From the NCBI GenBank assembly GCA_947629985.1, contig CANRFV010000003.1, positions 1-64,000 on the forward strand: DNA of 64,000 nt, given 5' to 3'. Below are positions 1 to 8,901 of this stretch, in pieces (position 1 is the first letter of the stretch; every line of letters starts with the position of its first letter). Position numbers and translations under genes: made by a program. The DNA is from an uncultured Clostridia bacterium. Its GTDB lineage: Bacteria > Bacillota > Clostridia > Christensenellales > CAG-314. Below the pieces are notes generated by a model, which searched no databases, was not told the DNA's origin, and was given only the letters and a program-made list of their open reading frames with translations.

Positions 1-55
1 GTTCGGAATAGTGTAGTGCTGGCGGTCTATCTCTTGTTTTCGGTTGCTTGCTTCC

Positions 56-316
56 TTACCGTACATGAGCATTGTATTCGGGATACTTGCCCGACGCTAT
101 TTCGCGGTCGATGTAATTGCGATACGTATTGACGATTTTGTCCGAAACCGCCCGCTCTAACTGTTCGGCATTGGCAAAGGACAAATATATCGGCTGCGTG
201 GAACAGCCGCACCGCTCGGCAACGCTGCGCATATTCAATCCGTCCATACCGTACTGCTCCGCAAGCGAATAGGCGGCGTCGGTAATTTGTTGGTTGGTAA
301 TTGATTTTTTTGCCAT
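56..316 (-). CDS. TetR-family regulator, HTH domain only (probably truncated)
   Basis: The 86-residue product is a TetR N-terminal DNA-binding domain: the helix-turn-helix covers roughly residues 5-50, with the typical 'GMDGLNMRSVAERCGCS' and 'IYLSFANAEQLERAV' segments. The start at 316 has GGGAGA about 8 nt upstream; the longer frame to 394 would begin inside the promoter. Family members are usually about 190 residues, but this frame stops at TAA (56-58) before any ligand-binding domain. Another minus-strand frame stays open from about 67 to the window edge, so a frameshift or decay is possible. The gene has its own promoter with an overlapping palindrome, which suggests autoregulation. Confidence 0.7.
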   Translation of the reverse strand: MAKKSITNQQITDAAYSLAEQYGMDGLNMRSVAERCGCSTQPIYLSFANAEQLERAVSDKIVNTYRNYIDREIASGKYPEYNAHVR

Positions 317-353
317 GGTATTTCTCCCGCAAAATAAATAACGCTTGTTATTG

Positions 354-394
354 ATAACAATTGTTATTTTACGCTTGGCGGCAAAATTTGTCAA
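354..394 (-). promoter_or_regulatory. Promoter of the TetR-like gene with overlapping operator palindrome
   Basis: On the minus strand, TTGACA (394-389) and TAAAAT (371-366) are separated by 17 bp. A perfect 14-bp palindrome ATAACAATTGTTAT (354-367) overlaps the -10 and start region. A second imperfect copy (337-352) lies just downstream. A palindrome in this place is typical of TetR autorepression. Confidence 0.75.
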
Positions 395-798
395 TAAAAA
401 AACGAAAAATTTGTTGAAAAATTATTTGCGGCAAACGTTACCGCTACTAAGAACTGCGAAAGCCTGCCCGCTTACGTAAAAAAGTTGTAAATTTGCGCTC
501 GATTGAAATTTGCGATATTTACGAATATTATAATGTTCTATACGCTGCTTTCGGTTATCGTTTAAGCGCCGAATAATAATTTTACGACAACAGCAAAGCT
601 AAGCGCGGCAAAACAAAATACCGTTATATAATTATAATCTTTTGTCCTTGTTCATATGGGTACATCTTAGCGTTTTGCGCCGTCAAACGCCCGTTGCGCG
701 CCTATCAAACGCGCTTTGACAAACTGACCAATCTGCCGTGGCAGGTAATGCGTTGCGTAAACGCGCCGCAACATTTATTGCGCTGCGGACAAAACAAC
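395..798. other. Intergenic stretch with no recognised gene
   Basis: About 400 bp of mixed composition between the TetR-like gene and smpB. I looked for tmRNA (often near smpB) and tRNA and found neither. A modest inverted repeat at 751-771 may end the smpB transcript but has no T-tract. Confidence 0.5.
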
Positions 799-1251
799 TC
801 AGCGTTCGCCGTATTCTTTGAGAGTGCGCTGAACGTCGCGCTCGACGTCGCGTTTCATTATGCTGTCCTTTTTGTCGTAATTGCGTTTGCCCTTTACCAA
901 AGCGACTTCCGCCTTGACAAGACTGTCCTTAAAGTACAGTTTTAACGGCACAATGGCGTAACCCTTTTCCTTTACCTTGCCCAACATTCGCATTATTTCG
1001 CGCTTGTGCGCAAGCAAACGACGGTCGCGGCGCGATTCCAGGTTGGAATAACTGTCCTTGTCGTAATTTTTTATGTGGCAACCCACCAACACAAGGTTGC
1101 CGTTGACAATGCGGCAGTAGGAATCGGCAAGGTTTACTTCGCCGCGTCTTAGCGACTTGACCTCGCACCCGATGAGATTTATTCCGCACTCCAACGACTC
1201 CACCACCGTGTAATCGTGATACGCCTTTTTGTTGGTTGTTATTACTTTCAT
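799..1251 (-). CDS. smpB: SsrA-binding protein SmpB
   Basis: SmpB binds tmRNA and delivers it to stalled ribosomes for trans-translation. The 150-residue length is normal. It has the family's N-terminal start ('KKAYHDYTVVESLECGI'), the central 'GCEVKSLRRG' segment, and a basic C-terminal tail ('GKRNYDKKDSIMKRD') that acts in the ribosomal decoding centre. It lies downstream of rnr on the same strand, a usual Firmicute arrangement (secG-rnr-smpB) with one small gene inserted here. No tmRNA gene is seen in the window. Confidence 0.97.
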   Translation of the reverse strand: MKVITTNKKAYHDYTVVESLECGINLIGCEVKSLRRGEVNLADSYCRIVNGNLVLVGCHIKNYDKDSYSNLESRRDRRLLAHKREIMRMLGKVKEKGYAIVPLKLYFKDSLVKAEVALVKGKRNYDKKDSIMKRDVERDVQRTLKEYGER

Positions 1252-1297
1252 TTAATATATCTTTCCTTGCATAACACAAAATGCCGCCGAAAACGGG

Positions 1298-1711
1298 CTA
1301 TTTGTCGGACGCGCTTGATGTGCCGTCGTCGGTCGCAACGCCGTCTTGATCGGTTTGCTCGGCAGAAATCGCGCCTTCGTCTTGTGAAGGTTGGGCAACG
1401 GTTGCGGCGGTTTGTTTGGCACGGCGAAGCGCGCGTGCGTCCTGCAAAATATTGATGACCGCCAGCACCACATGCACCCAATACAGCACAAACCACGCCA
1501 ACGACAGCAACGGCGGCAAACCTTTGTCGTGCAAAATAAAGTCGGTAAGCAAAAATCCCAACGTCGATACGCATACCAAAACAATCTTGGCTATTGCAAA
1601 CTTGACGTGCTTGCGATGTTTACACTCGATGCCGTAAAATACCGCCAAAAAACAGTTGAAAACCGCAAAAACGGCAAATCCCACTATCCATTGTACCGTG
1701 ATCTCGTCCAT
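1298..1711 (-). CDS. Small membrane protein of unknown function
   Basis: A 137-residue protein that I do not recognise. It has about three hydrophobic segments (roughly residues 6-25, 38-55 and 65-85), then a charged, Ser/Thr/Asp-rich C-terminal tail. The start at 1711 is chosen because AAAGGAG lies 8 nt upstream; the longer frame to 1735 has no such site. It sits between rnr and smpB on the same strand behind its own promoter, so it is probably co-transcribed with smpB. Confidence 0.75.
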   Translation of the reverse strand: MDEITVQWIVGFAVFAVFNCFLAVFYGIECKHRKHVKFAIAKIVLVCVSTLGFLLTDFILHDKGLPPLLSLAWFVLYWVHVVLAVINILQDARALRRAKQTAATVAQPSQDEGAISAEQTDQDGVATDDGTSSASDK

Positions 1712-1798
1712 AGTAAAACTCCTTTGTGTCGGCAAACGGGCAAATACGCGCCGTAAACGCGCAAAATGCCGTTACCGCGCCGTTTAGAGTATGTTTAT

Positions 1799-1828
1799 AT
1801 TATAAACTCAAAGTAAACTTTACGTCAA
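1799..1828 (-). promoter_or_regulatory. Promoter for the small membrane protein and smpB
   Basis: On the minus strand, TTGACG (1828-1823), 18 bp, TATAAT (1804-1799), about 90 bp before the start at 1711 and just after the rnr stop. Confidence 0.65.
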
Positions 1829-1852
1829 CAGTCGGGCATAAAATGAAAAATT

Positions 1853-3958
1853 TTAAGTCCTGTTTTGTGTATTGTCCGCCAAATCGAAATCGATCTTGCA
1901 CTGACGTATGTCCGCATTGGCGACCGAAACGGTAATTTCGTCGCCCAAACGGTAGCGCGCGCTGTCGCTTTGGAAACAAAATTTGTCGGCAAAATAGTTG
2001 ACGTCGCCCAATTTGTCCGCCGAAACAAACCCTTCGACGGTGTTGGCAAGTTGGGCGAAAATGCCCCTTTCGGTTACGCCCGAAATTATTGCGGTAAAGG
2101 TTTGTCCCAACAGCGTGCGAGCGTATTGACACTTTTTTACGTCGTCGGCTTTGCGCTCCGCTTCCACTGCCGCGCGCTCGCGCACATTGCTTTGACGCGC
2201 GCAGTCGGCGGTCATTTGTTCGTATGCGAGCATAGCCTTATCCGTCATTTTGCCGGCAAGGGCGGTTTTGAGTATGCGATGCACTACCAAATCGGGATAG
2301 CGCCTTATCGGCGAAGTGAAATGGCAATAACAGCGGCTTGCCAGCCCGAAATGCCCCGTATTTTCCACGCTGTATTTTGCCTTTTGCATAGTGCGCAGCA
2401 TTACGTCGTTGACAAGATAAAAGTACGGCGTGTTTTTGGCTTGATCGAGCGCGTCGCCCAATACCGAACCGTGTACTTGCTTGGACGGCTTTACTTTGAT
2501 TCCCACCGTTTGCATTAACGCGTAAAGTTGCGACAATTTGTCCGAATCGGGCTCGGCGTGTACTCGGTACACAAAGGGGTAACCGCAATCGCGGGCGAAC
2601 TGCGCCACCGTTTCGTTGGCGACGATCATAAACTCTTCGATTATGCGATGCGCAAACGTGTAGCGGTACGGCACGATGTTTACCACGTTGCCGTTACTGT
2701 CGTATTCAAACGAAACTTCCTTTGTTTCGAACTCTATATTGCCGCGCAGATCGCGGCGGTTTTGCAAAATTTCGGCAAGGCGACGCATTGCAAACAGTTG
2801 CTTGGTAATGTCGGAATATTCCGCCGAAAGCGCGGCGTCGCCGTCCAAAATTGCCTGCACGTCGGTGTAGGTCATACGGTGGCAACTGTTTATTACCGAC
2901 GGGAAAATGTCGTAATCGCACACTTTGCCGCGGGCATCGATTGTCATTACGCAACTGACGGTAAGCCTGTCGACGCCCTGAAACAGCGAACAAATGCCGT
3001 TGGACAACTGCGTGGGCAACATCGGATACACCGTTTGGGGAAAGTAAACGCTTGTGCCGCGCTCAAACGCTTGGCGATCGATTGCGTCGTCGGGGCGCAC
3101 GTAATGCGAAACGTCGGCTATGTGAACGCCCAAACAAAACGTGCCGTCTCCGTTGTCCGTTACGGATACCGCGTCGTCCAGATCCTTGGCGTCGGCGCCG
3201 TCGATGGTAAATATTTTGCAATTGCGCAGGTCGCGCCTGCCTATAAGGTCGTCCGCTCGGATACTGCGCGGCAACGATTCCGCCCGCTTTACGCATTCGT
3301 CGGGAAAGCGCTGCGTAAGAAGGTAACTGCGCGCAACGCACAGCATATCCACGTCCTTTTGGTACGGGTAGCCCAACACTTCGGTTATTTCGCCTTCGGG
3401 ACAGCGACGGTTGTCCGCGGGAAAAGAGTTGATTTTTACTGCCACTTTTTGCCCGTGGCGCGCGCCGAGAGTTTTGTTTGCGGGAATATATACGTCGCAG
3501 GCAAAATGCCTGTCGTCCGGCACGACAAAATGTTTGAACGCGTGCGCGTCGAGCGTACCCACAAGATACTTTGTTCCGCGCGATATTACGCACAATATTT
3601 CCGCTTCGTCGGCGGTATTGTCTATGCGGCGAAACAGTACGGTATCGCCGTTAAACGCTCCGTGCGTTTTGGCGGCATGTACAAACAGATCGGGCGGATC
3701 TTCCCGCGTTAAAAAACCGAATCCGCGCGGATGAGCCGAAAACACAGCAGTGCCCACACCGTCGCCTTGCGCGGCGTAATACCTGTCGGTAACGCAGTCC
3801 GAGTAAATTACGCGTTCGTCAAGCATTTGCGCCAAAACCGCGTCTAAGTTGCGGCGTTGGGCGGTAGATTTGCAAGACAACAAACCCGCAAGTTGTTTGC
3901 GAGTTACGCCGTTGTGCGCATTGCGCAGTATTGTGTTGTAAATTTCCGAGTTTGTCAT
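1853..3958 (-). CDS. rnr: Ribonuclease R
   Basis: A 3'-5' exoribonuclease that degrades structured RNA and takes part in tmRNA-linked mRNA decay. The 701 residues contain an N-terminal winged-helix domain (about 1-60), cold-shock domains, the RNB catalytic domain with the metal-binding run 'IDGADAKDLDDAVS' near residues 252-265, and a C-terminal S1 domain (about 610-690, 'GVTERGIFAQLANTVEGFV'). I start it at 3958 ('MTNSEIYNT'), where the winged helix begins; the Shine-Dalgarno there is weak. The position next to secG and smpB fits the conserved Firmicute cluster. Confidence 0.96.
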   Translation of the reverse strand: MTNSEIYNTILRNAHNGVTRKQLAGLLSCKSTAQRRNLDAVLAQMLDERVIYSDCVTDRYYAAQGDGVGTAVFSAHPRGFGFLTREDPPDLFVHAAKTHGAFNGDTVLFRRIDNTADEAEILCVISRGTKYLVGTLDAHAFKHFVVPDDRHFACDVYIPANKTLGARHGQKVAVKINSFPADNRRCPEGEITEVLGYPYQKDVDMLCVARSYLLTQRFPDECVKRAESLPRSIRADDLIGRRDLRNCKIFTIDGADAKDLDDAVSVTDNGDGTFCLGVHIADVSHYVRPDDAIDRQAFERGTSVYFPQTVYPMLPTQLSNGICSLFQGVDRLTVSCVMTIDARGKVCDYDIFPSVINSCHRMTYTDVQAILDGDAALSAEYSDITKQLFAMRRLAEILQNRRDLRGNIEFETKEVSFEYDSNGNVVNIVPYRYTFAHRIIEEFMIVANETVAQFARDCGYPFVYRVHAEPDSDKLSQLYALMQTVGIKVKPSKQVHGSVLGDALDQAKNTPYFYLVNDVMLRTMQKAKYSVENTGHFGLASRCYCHFTSPIRRYPDLVVHRILKTALAGKMTDKAMLAYEQMTADCARQSNVRERAAVEAERKADDVKKCQYARTLLGQTFTAIISGVTERGIFAQLANTVEGFVSADKLGDVNYFADKFCFQSDSARYRLGDEITVSVANADIRQCKIDFDLADNTQNRT

Positions 3959-4121
3959 CTTATCTTTTTTGCCAACTTTAATATATCTTGTGCGCCGCGC
4001 CGCTGAAAGTATTGCCCAAATATGAAACAAACAACGCCATTATGCTCACAACGCGCGATAATATGCGCACAACGCGGCTGTTAACACGCTATAGGTAACG
4101 TACCAAACGGTATTACGGCAA

Positions 4122-4147
4122 CAAAAAAGGCGATTTGACAATCGCCC
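4122..4147 (-). terminator. Terminator after secG
   Basis: Read on the minus strand, GGCGATTG-TC-AAATCGCC forms a hairpin (4146-4129) followed by T6. It lies 20 bp after the secG stop. Confidence 0.8.
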
Positions 4148-4166
4148 TTGGTAAAACAGTGTGCGT

Positions 4167-4487
4167 TTAGGGAAGAAGTTGCAAGCAAATCAAAACAATG
4201 CAACTTACGGCAATTACACCCAAAGCAATGTACGTCCACAATTTGAGACGCGCTTCTTTGCGTGAACCTGCGTTTTTGCCATAGTATGTTTCCGATTCAT
4301 CCTGTTTGCTCGACGAGCCCGTGATTGCGGAAACTTCGTCCGTATTACCCGATTGTTTGAGAACTACCACTATACAGAACACCGTGCAAATAAGCACCAA
4401 TGCGATAAGGGCAAGTCTTATGCCGAAAACCAAGTTGGCAACGGTTCCGCTTGCCGCCTCTGCAAATAACAAAATGTTTTTTAACAT
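4167..4487 (-). CDS. secG: Preprotein translocase subunit SecG
   Basis: A small subunit of the SecYEG channel in the cytoplasmic membrane. The 106 residues contain two transmembrane helices (about 22-44 and 84-104) joined by a polar loop with the family's 'VVVLKQSGNTDEVSAITGSS' segment. GGAGG lies just upstream of the ATG. It precedes rnr, as usual, but has its own promoter and terminator. Confidence 0.93.
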   Translation of the reverse strand: MLKNILLFAEAASGTVANLVFGIRLALIALVLICTVFCIVVVLKQSGNTDEVSAITGSSSKQDESETYYGKNAGSRKEARLKLWTYIALGVIAVSCIVLICLQLLP

Positions 4488-4507
4488 TTTAGCCTCCGTC
4501 CAAAGTA

Positions 4508-4575
4508 AACGGGTTGTTACAACCCGTTGTCATATTATGCTTGAACAGTATACCACACCAAAACGGTTTTGGCAA
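4508..4575 (-). promoter_or_regulatory. secG promoter and 5' UTR hairpin
   Basis: On the minus strand, TTGCCA (4575-4570), 17 bp, TATACT (4552-4547). Between this and the start codon lies a perfect 9-bp hairpin AACGGGTTG-TAA-CAACCCGTT (4528-4508). It could be a stabilising 5' end or a regulatory element; it has no long T-tract. Confidence 0.65.
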
Positions 4576-4636
4576 CTATTTTAATTAAAAAATGACATAT
4601 TGGGCAAAATGATTGCGATTTGACGCGCGCCTTTGC

Positions 4637-4672
4637 CTAAAACAACAGCCGCAGCGTAAACGCTTCGGCTGT
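4637..4672 (-). terminator. Terminator after gpmI
   Basis: A 12-bp stem with one mismatch, minus strand ACAGCCGAAGCG-TTTA-CGCTGCGGCTGT, followed by a T-rich stretch, 20 bp after the gpmI stop. Confidence 0.75.
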
Positions 4673-4692
4673 AATTTATCGTATGTCGGTTT

Positions 4693-6252
4693 TTATTTGC
4701 GATGTCTTATCCTTTTTACCAGCACTTTGCCCGTCATTTCTTCGGGAATGGGCAGCCCCATTGTGTAGAGCATTGTGGGGGCTATATCGCACAGCGCGCC
4801 GGGAACAAGTTGCACTTTGCCGCGCAGTTGCTCGTCTACCAAAATAAACGGTACTTTGTTGGTGGTATGCGCCGTAAAGGGAGTGCCGTCGTCGGCAAGC
4901 ATTTTTTCGGCGTTGCCGTGGTCGGCGGTTACGAAAACTCTGCCGCCGTTGGCAAGCACGCTTTCGACAACGCGCCTTACACATTCGTCTACGGTAAGCA
5001 CCGCCTGCTCGGTTGCGGGGATAACGCCCGTGTGCCCTACCATATCGCAGTTGGCGTAGTTAAGGATCATCACGTCGAATTTGCCCTTTTCTATTTCGGC
5101 AATTGCGCGCGAACACACTTCTTCGGCGCTCATCTGCGGCTGCAAATCGTAAGTTGCAACCTTGGGAGAAGCGACGAGAATACGGCTTTCGTTTTCGTTG
5201 GGGGCTTCTACTCCGCCGTTGAAAAAGAAAGTTACGTGCGCGTACTTTTCCGTTTCGGCAATGCGCAATTGCGTTTTGCCCGATTTGGCAAGATATTCGC
5301 CCAAAGTATTTACGTACACTTCGGGACGATAGGCTATGTCCACATCGGTAAACTTTTCGTCGTACTGCGTCATACATACCCAATGCACTTTGCGCGATTT
5401 GCCTTTGAGATCGAATCCGTCAAAGCCGCTTTGCGTAAACGCGCGGGTCATTTCGCGGGCGCGGTCGGGACGGAAATTGAAGAAAATTACCGAGTCGCCG
5501 TTGTCTATCGTGGCAACGGGTTTACCGTCTTTTACAATTACGGTAGGCAAAACAAATTCGTCCGTAACGCCCTGTTGGTAACTGTTTTCAAGCGCGCGCA
5601 CGGCGTCGTCCGCCGTATTGTCGCTCTTGCCGAGCAACATATCGTATGCCTTTTCCACGCGATCCCAGCGGTTGTCGCGGTCCATTGCGTAATACCTGCC
5701 GCATACCGACGCTATCTCGCCGAAATGCAAACGATCCATTTCGTCCTGCAAACGCCGCGCATATCCGGCGCCGCTTGTGGGAGATACGTCGCGCCCGTCC
5801 ATATAGCAATGGACGTAAACGTTGTCCAACCCCTGCTGTTGCGCAAGTTGAATCAGCGCAAACAAGTGCGTAATGTGCGAATGTACGCCGCCGTCGGACA
5901 AAAGCCCCATAAGGTGCAATTTGCCGCCGTTTTGTTTGGCGTACTCCACTGCATCCAAAAACGCCTGATTGGAGAAAAAGTCGCCGTCGGAAATAGCCTT
6001 GGTAATACGCGTAAGTTCCTGATAAATTACTCTGCCCGCGCCTATATTGAGATGCCCGACTTCGCTGTTGCCCATTTGACCTTCGGGCAGTCCTACCGCC
6101 AAACCGCTTGCGTCCAGCGTTGTGTTGGGATAGGTGTTGCGCAAATATCTTACGTAAGGCGAGCAGTCAACGCCTATTGCGTTGCCTTTTACCTGATCGG
6201 ACAGCCCGTAGCCGTCCATTATAACCAATGCGGTTATTTGTTTGTTTGTCAT
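4693..6252 (-). CDS. gpmI: 2,3-bisphosphoglycerate-independent phosphoglycerate mutase
   Basis: Interconverts 3- and 2-phosphoglycerate in glycolysis using two metal ions and a serine nucleophile. The 519-residue length is typical. Visible landmarks are 'VIMDGYG' near the N-terminus, the catalytic serine in 'GQMGNSEVGHLNIG' (about residue 62), the metal-binding 'VTADHGNAEKM', and 'TAHTTNKVPF'. It follows tpiA and pgk on the same strand, forming a lower-glycolysis cluster. Confidence 0.97.
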   Translation of the reverse strand: MTNKQITALVIMDGYGLSDQVKGNAIGVDCSPYVRYLRNTYPNTTLDASGLAVGLPEGQMGNSEVGHLNIGAGRVIYQELTRITKAISDGDFFSNQAFLDAVEYAKQNGGKLHLMGLLSDGGVHSHITHLFALIQLAQQQGLDNVYVHCYMDGRDVSPTSGAGYARRLQDEMDRLHFGEIASVCGRYYAMDRDNRWDRVEKAYDMLLGKSDNTADDAVRALENSYQQGVTDEFVLPTVIVKDGKPVATIDNGDSVIFFNFRPDRAREMTRAFTQSGFDGFDLKGKSRKVHWVCMTQYDEKFTDVDIAYRPEVYVNTLGEYLAKSGKTQLRIAETEKYAHVTFFFNGGVEAPNENESRILVASPKVATYDLQPQMSAEEVCSRAIAEIEKGKFDVMILNYANCDMVGHTGVIPATEQAVLTVDECVRRVVESVLANGGRVFVTADHGNAEKMLADDGTPFTAHTTNKVPFILVDEQLRGKVQLVPGALCDIAPTMLYTMGLPIPEEMTGKVLVKRIRHRK

Positions 6253-6336
6253 AATTCTCCTGTTGCGCGCACGGCGCGCCGAATACTACTTGGCGTTACG
6301 TATTGAGACCGAGCCGTTTGCGCCTGCTGTTGATAA

Positions 6337-7089
6337 TTATTTGCTTGCGTGTACTATTGCGGCAAACTTGTCGGCAACCAAACTTGCGCCGCCGATAAGC
6401 CCACCGTCGATATCGCTCATTGCAAGCAAGCCCGCCGCATTTGCGTCGTTCATACTGCCGCCGTACTGAATGTACAGCGCGTCGGCGGCTTGTGCGCCGT
6501 ATTTGCGAGCGAAAACTCCGCGCACAAACGCTATTGCGTCGTTGGCTTGATCGTCGGTGGCGGTTACGCCCGTGCCGATTGCCCAGACGGGTTCGTACGC
6601 GACGATAATACGGGACAGTTCGTCGGCGGTGATATCCTTAAAGCCTTCCGTAACCTGACGAGTAAGCACTTGTTCGGTAAGCCCGTCGTTGCGTTCGGCA
6701 AGCGTTTCGCCTATGCACACGATGGGTTTGAGCCCTGCGGCAAGCGCCGCCTTGGTACGCAAAAGCACCGTTTGATCCGTCTCGCCGAAATACGTGCGGC
6801 GTTCGCTGTGCCCTATTACCACATATTCCACGCCGAGTTCCGCAAGCATTGCGGGAGATATTTCGCCCGTGTAAGCGCCCGATTCTTTCCAATGGCAGTT
6901 TTGCGCGCCGACGTGGATATTGGTGCCCTTAGTAAGCGCCAAAACCGTCTGCAAATCGGTAAAAGGCACGCACACTATCACGGTGTTGGCGGTATCTTGT
7001 ACAAGCGGAATAAGTTGCGTTATAAGTTGTTCTGCCTGCAAACGGGTTTTGTTCATCTTCCAATTGCCGGCAATTATTTTGTTCTTCAT
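6337..7089 (-). CDS. tpiA: Triosephosphate isomerase
   Basis: Interconverts dihydroxyacetone phosphate and glyceraldehyde-3-phosphate. The 250 residues carry the substrate lysine in 'GNWKMNKT', the catalytic histidine in 'VVIGHSERR', the catalytic glutamate in 'AYEPVWAIGTG', and the phosphate-binding 'QYGGSM'. The start at 7089 gives the standard N-terminus and has GGGGG upstream; the longer frame to 7164 adds unrelated residues. It lies between pgk and gpmI. Confidence 0.97.
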   Translation of the reverse strand: MKNKIIAGNWKMNKTRLQAEQLITQLIPLVQDTANTVIVCVPFTDLQTVLALTKGTNIHVGAQNCHWKESGAYTGEISPAMLAELGVEYVVIGHSERRTYFGETDQTVLLRTKAALAAGLKPIVCIGETLAERNDGLTEQVLTRQVTEGFKDITADELSRIIVAYEPVWAIGTGVTATDDQANDAIAFVRGVFARKYGAQAADALYIQYGGSMNDANAAGLLAMSDIDGGLIGGASLVADKFAAIVHASK

Positions 7090-7275
7090 TGTATTATCCC
7101 CCGATGGTTTACGCTGTTGCCCGTTTAGTTGCGGTAACGGTTTGCCGCGCTTGTCAATTTGCATGCGACGCTACGTAAAAAGCGATATGCCGCAAACAAA
7201 ATTTACCGCGCAGTAAGTTTTTTAGCAAGTTGCCGCTTTTAGCGGGCGCGCCGTGTTGCAAAAGCGAGCGCGCGA

Positions 7276-8592
7276 TTATTTGCGTTCGTTAAGGCAGGCG
7301 ATACCGGGCAACACTTTGCCTTCGAACAGTTCCAGACTTGCTCCGCCGCCCGTGCTTACGTGGGTCATTTTGTCGGCGTATCCGAGTTGAGCGACGGCAG
7401 CCGCGCTGTCTCCGCCGCCGATAATGGTTGTTGCGTTGCTTTCCGCCATCGCTTTGGCTACGGCGTTAGTGCCTGCGGCAAGAGTGGGATTTTCGAATAT
7501 TCCCATAGGTCCGTTCCATATAACCGTCTTGGCTTGGGCTATGATGTCGGCATACAACTTGCATGTTGCGGGACCGATATCCGCGCCTTCGCGATCGACG
7601 GGAATGTCCGTTACGGGCACGACCTTGGTTTCTACGGGCGCGTCGATGGGGTTGGGAAATTCCGGTATGGTAACGCAGTCGATGGGCAGATAGATCTTTT
7701 TGCCTTGTTGCTGTGCCTTGGCAAGCATATCGCGGCAGTAATCGAGTTTGTCGGCGTCCAACAAAGATTTGCCGATTTCGTAACCTTGCGCTTTGAGGAA
7801 GGTGTACGCCATTCCGCCGCCGATAATGAGCGAATCGCACTTTTCGAGCAGGTTGTTGATAACGTTGAGTTTGTCGGACACTTTTGCTCCGCCCAAAATA
7901 GCCACAAAGGGGCGCACGGGATGATCCAAAGCGTCAGCCATTACAGACAGTTCTTTTTCGATCAAAAATCCGCATACCGCCTGTTTTACAAAGCCGTATT
8001 CCACAATTGCAGCCGTGCTGGCATGCGAACGGTGAGCGGTTCCGAATGCGTCGTTTACGTAAATATCGGCAAAAGCAGCCAATTTTTTGCAAAATTCTTC
8101 GTCGCGCGCTTCTTCGCCCGCTTCGAAACGGGTGTTTTCCAGCAAAACGACTTCGCCTTGCTTGCAAGCGGCAACTTTGGCTTGCGCGTCGGCGCCCACT
8201 ACGTCGGTTGCAAAGGTTACTTTGCCGTCCAACAGTTGATTGAGACGGTCGGCAACCGGTTTGAGCGTGAATTTTTTGGCGTCGCCTTTGAGCGCTTTGG
8301 CAATCATTTCCGCCTTGGCTGCGTCGCGTTCGCTTTCGGGCAACGCTTCCAACGCCGCTTTTTCCTTTTTGTTGAGTTTGAAACCGGGCGTAAAAATGTT
8401 GTGAGGTTTGCCCAAATGAGAACACAGTATTACTTTTGCGCCGTGTTCCATCAGATATTTGATAGTGGGCAATGCGCCTTGAATACGATTTTCGTCCGTA
8501 ATAACGCCGTCTTTCATAGGTACGTTGAAGTCTACGCGTACCAGACATCTTTTTCCGTTTACGTTTACGTCTTTGATGCTGAGTTTGTTCAT
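7276..8592 (-). CDS. pgk: Phosphoglycerate kinase
   Basis: Transfers phosphate from 1,3-bisphosphoglycerate to ADP. At 438 residues it is longer than the usual 390-400, because the N-terminal domain carries an extra lysine- and alanine-rich stretch (about residues 70-105, starting '[15 protein letters not shown]'). It has 'VRVDFNVPM', 'CSHLGKP', '[11 protein letters not shown]', 'WNGPMGIFE' and the nucleotide-binding 'GGGDSAAAV'. AAGGAGTG precedes the start. It is the first gene of the pgk-tpiA-gpmI group. Confidence 0.97.
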   Translation of the reverse strand: MNKLSIKDVNVNGKRCLVRVDFNVPMKDGVITDENRIQGALPTIKYLMEHGAKVILCSHLGKPHNIFTPGFKLNKKEKAALEALPESERDAAKAEMIAKALKGDAKKFTLKPVADRLNQLLDGKVTFATDVVGADAQAKVAACKQGEVVLLENTRFEAGEEARDEEFCKKLAAFADIYVNDAFGTAHRSHASTAAIVEYGFVKQAVCGFLIEKELSVMADALDHPVRPFVAILGGAKVSDKLNVINNLLEKCDSLIIGGGMAYTFLKAQGYEIGKSLLDADKLDYCRDMLAKAQQQGKKIYLPIDCVTIPEFPNPIDAPVETKVVPVTDIPVDREGADIGPATCKLYADIIAQAKTVIWNGPMGIFENPTLAAGTNAVAKAMAESNATTIIGGGDSAAAVAQLGYADKMTHVSTGGGASLELFEGKVLPGIACLNERK

Positions 8593-8660
8593 TCTTTATG
8601 CACTCCTTAATAAATTCGTTACAAAATATTCGGCTGAAAGCCGCAATCTCGTCCTATACA

Positions 8661-8689
8661 ATTATAGTTTTTTGCGTAAGTAATGTCAA
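8661..8689 (-). promoter_or_regulatory. Consensus promoter for the pgk-tpiA-gpmI cluster
   Basis: On the minus strand, TTGACA (8689-8684), exactly 17 bp, TATAAT (8666-8661). This is a full match to a vegetative promoter, fitting strong glycolytic expression. Confidence 0.85.
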
Positions 8690-8771
8690 GTAATATGGGG
8701 CGGTGCAAACTATTATTAAATTTTATATACAGTGTAAATTTTATTTATATTTCAGCAAACGCGCGCGCAGC

Positions 8772-8804
8772 AAAAAAGCCCTTGCGGCAGGCTACGCAAG
8801 GCGC
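8772..8804 (-). terminator. Terminator after the glycosyltransferase gene
   Basis: The minus-strand hairpin CCTTGCG-TAGCCTGC-CGCAAGG is followed by GC and T6. It lies about 100 bp after the stop of the gene at 8902-9927. Confidence 0.75.
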
Positions 8805-8901
8805 GGTATCAGCCGTTGTTTTGCGCGGAAAAACACGCATTGCAAGCGGCAAAATTATTGAGGCGCGCACTTTACCGCGTGCAAAGAAAACGCCCAAACT
8901 G

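Noticed and set aside
27-332. 101-codon minus-strand frame overlapping the TetR-like gene
   Set aside because: It shadows the helix-turn-helix gene in another frame; the residues match no family.
395-798. tmRNA gene next to smpB
   Set aside because: Neither the tRNA-like 3' end nor the typical 5' start is present on either strand.
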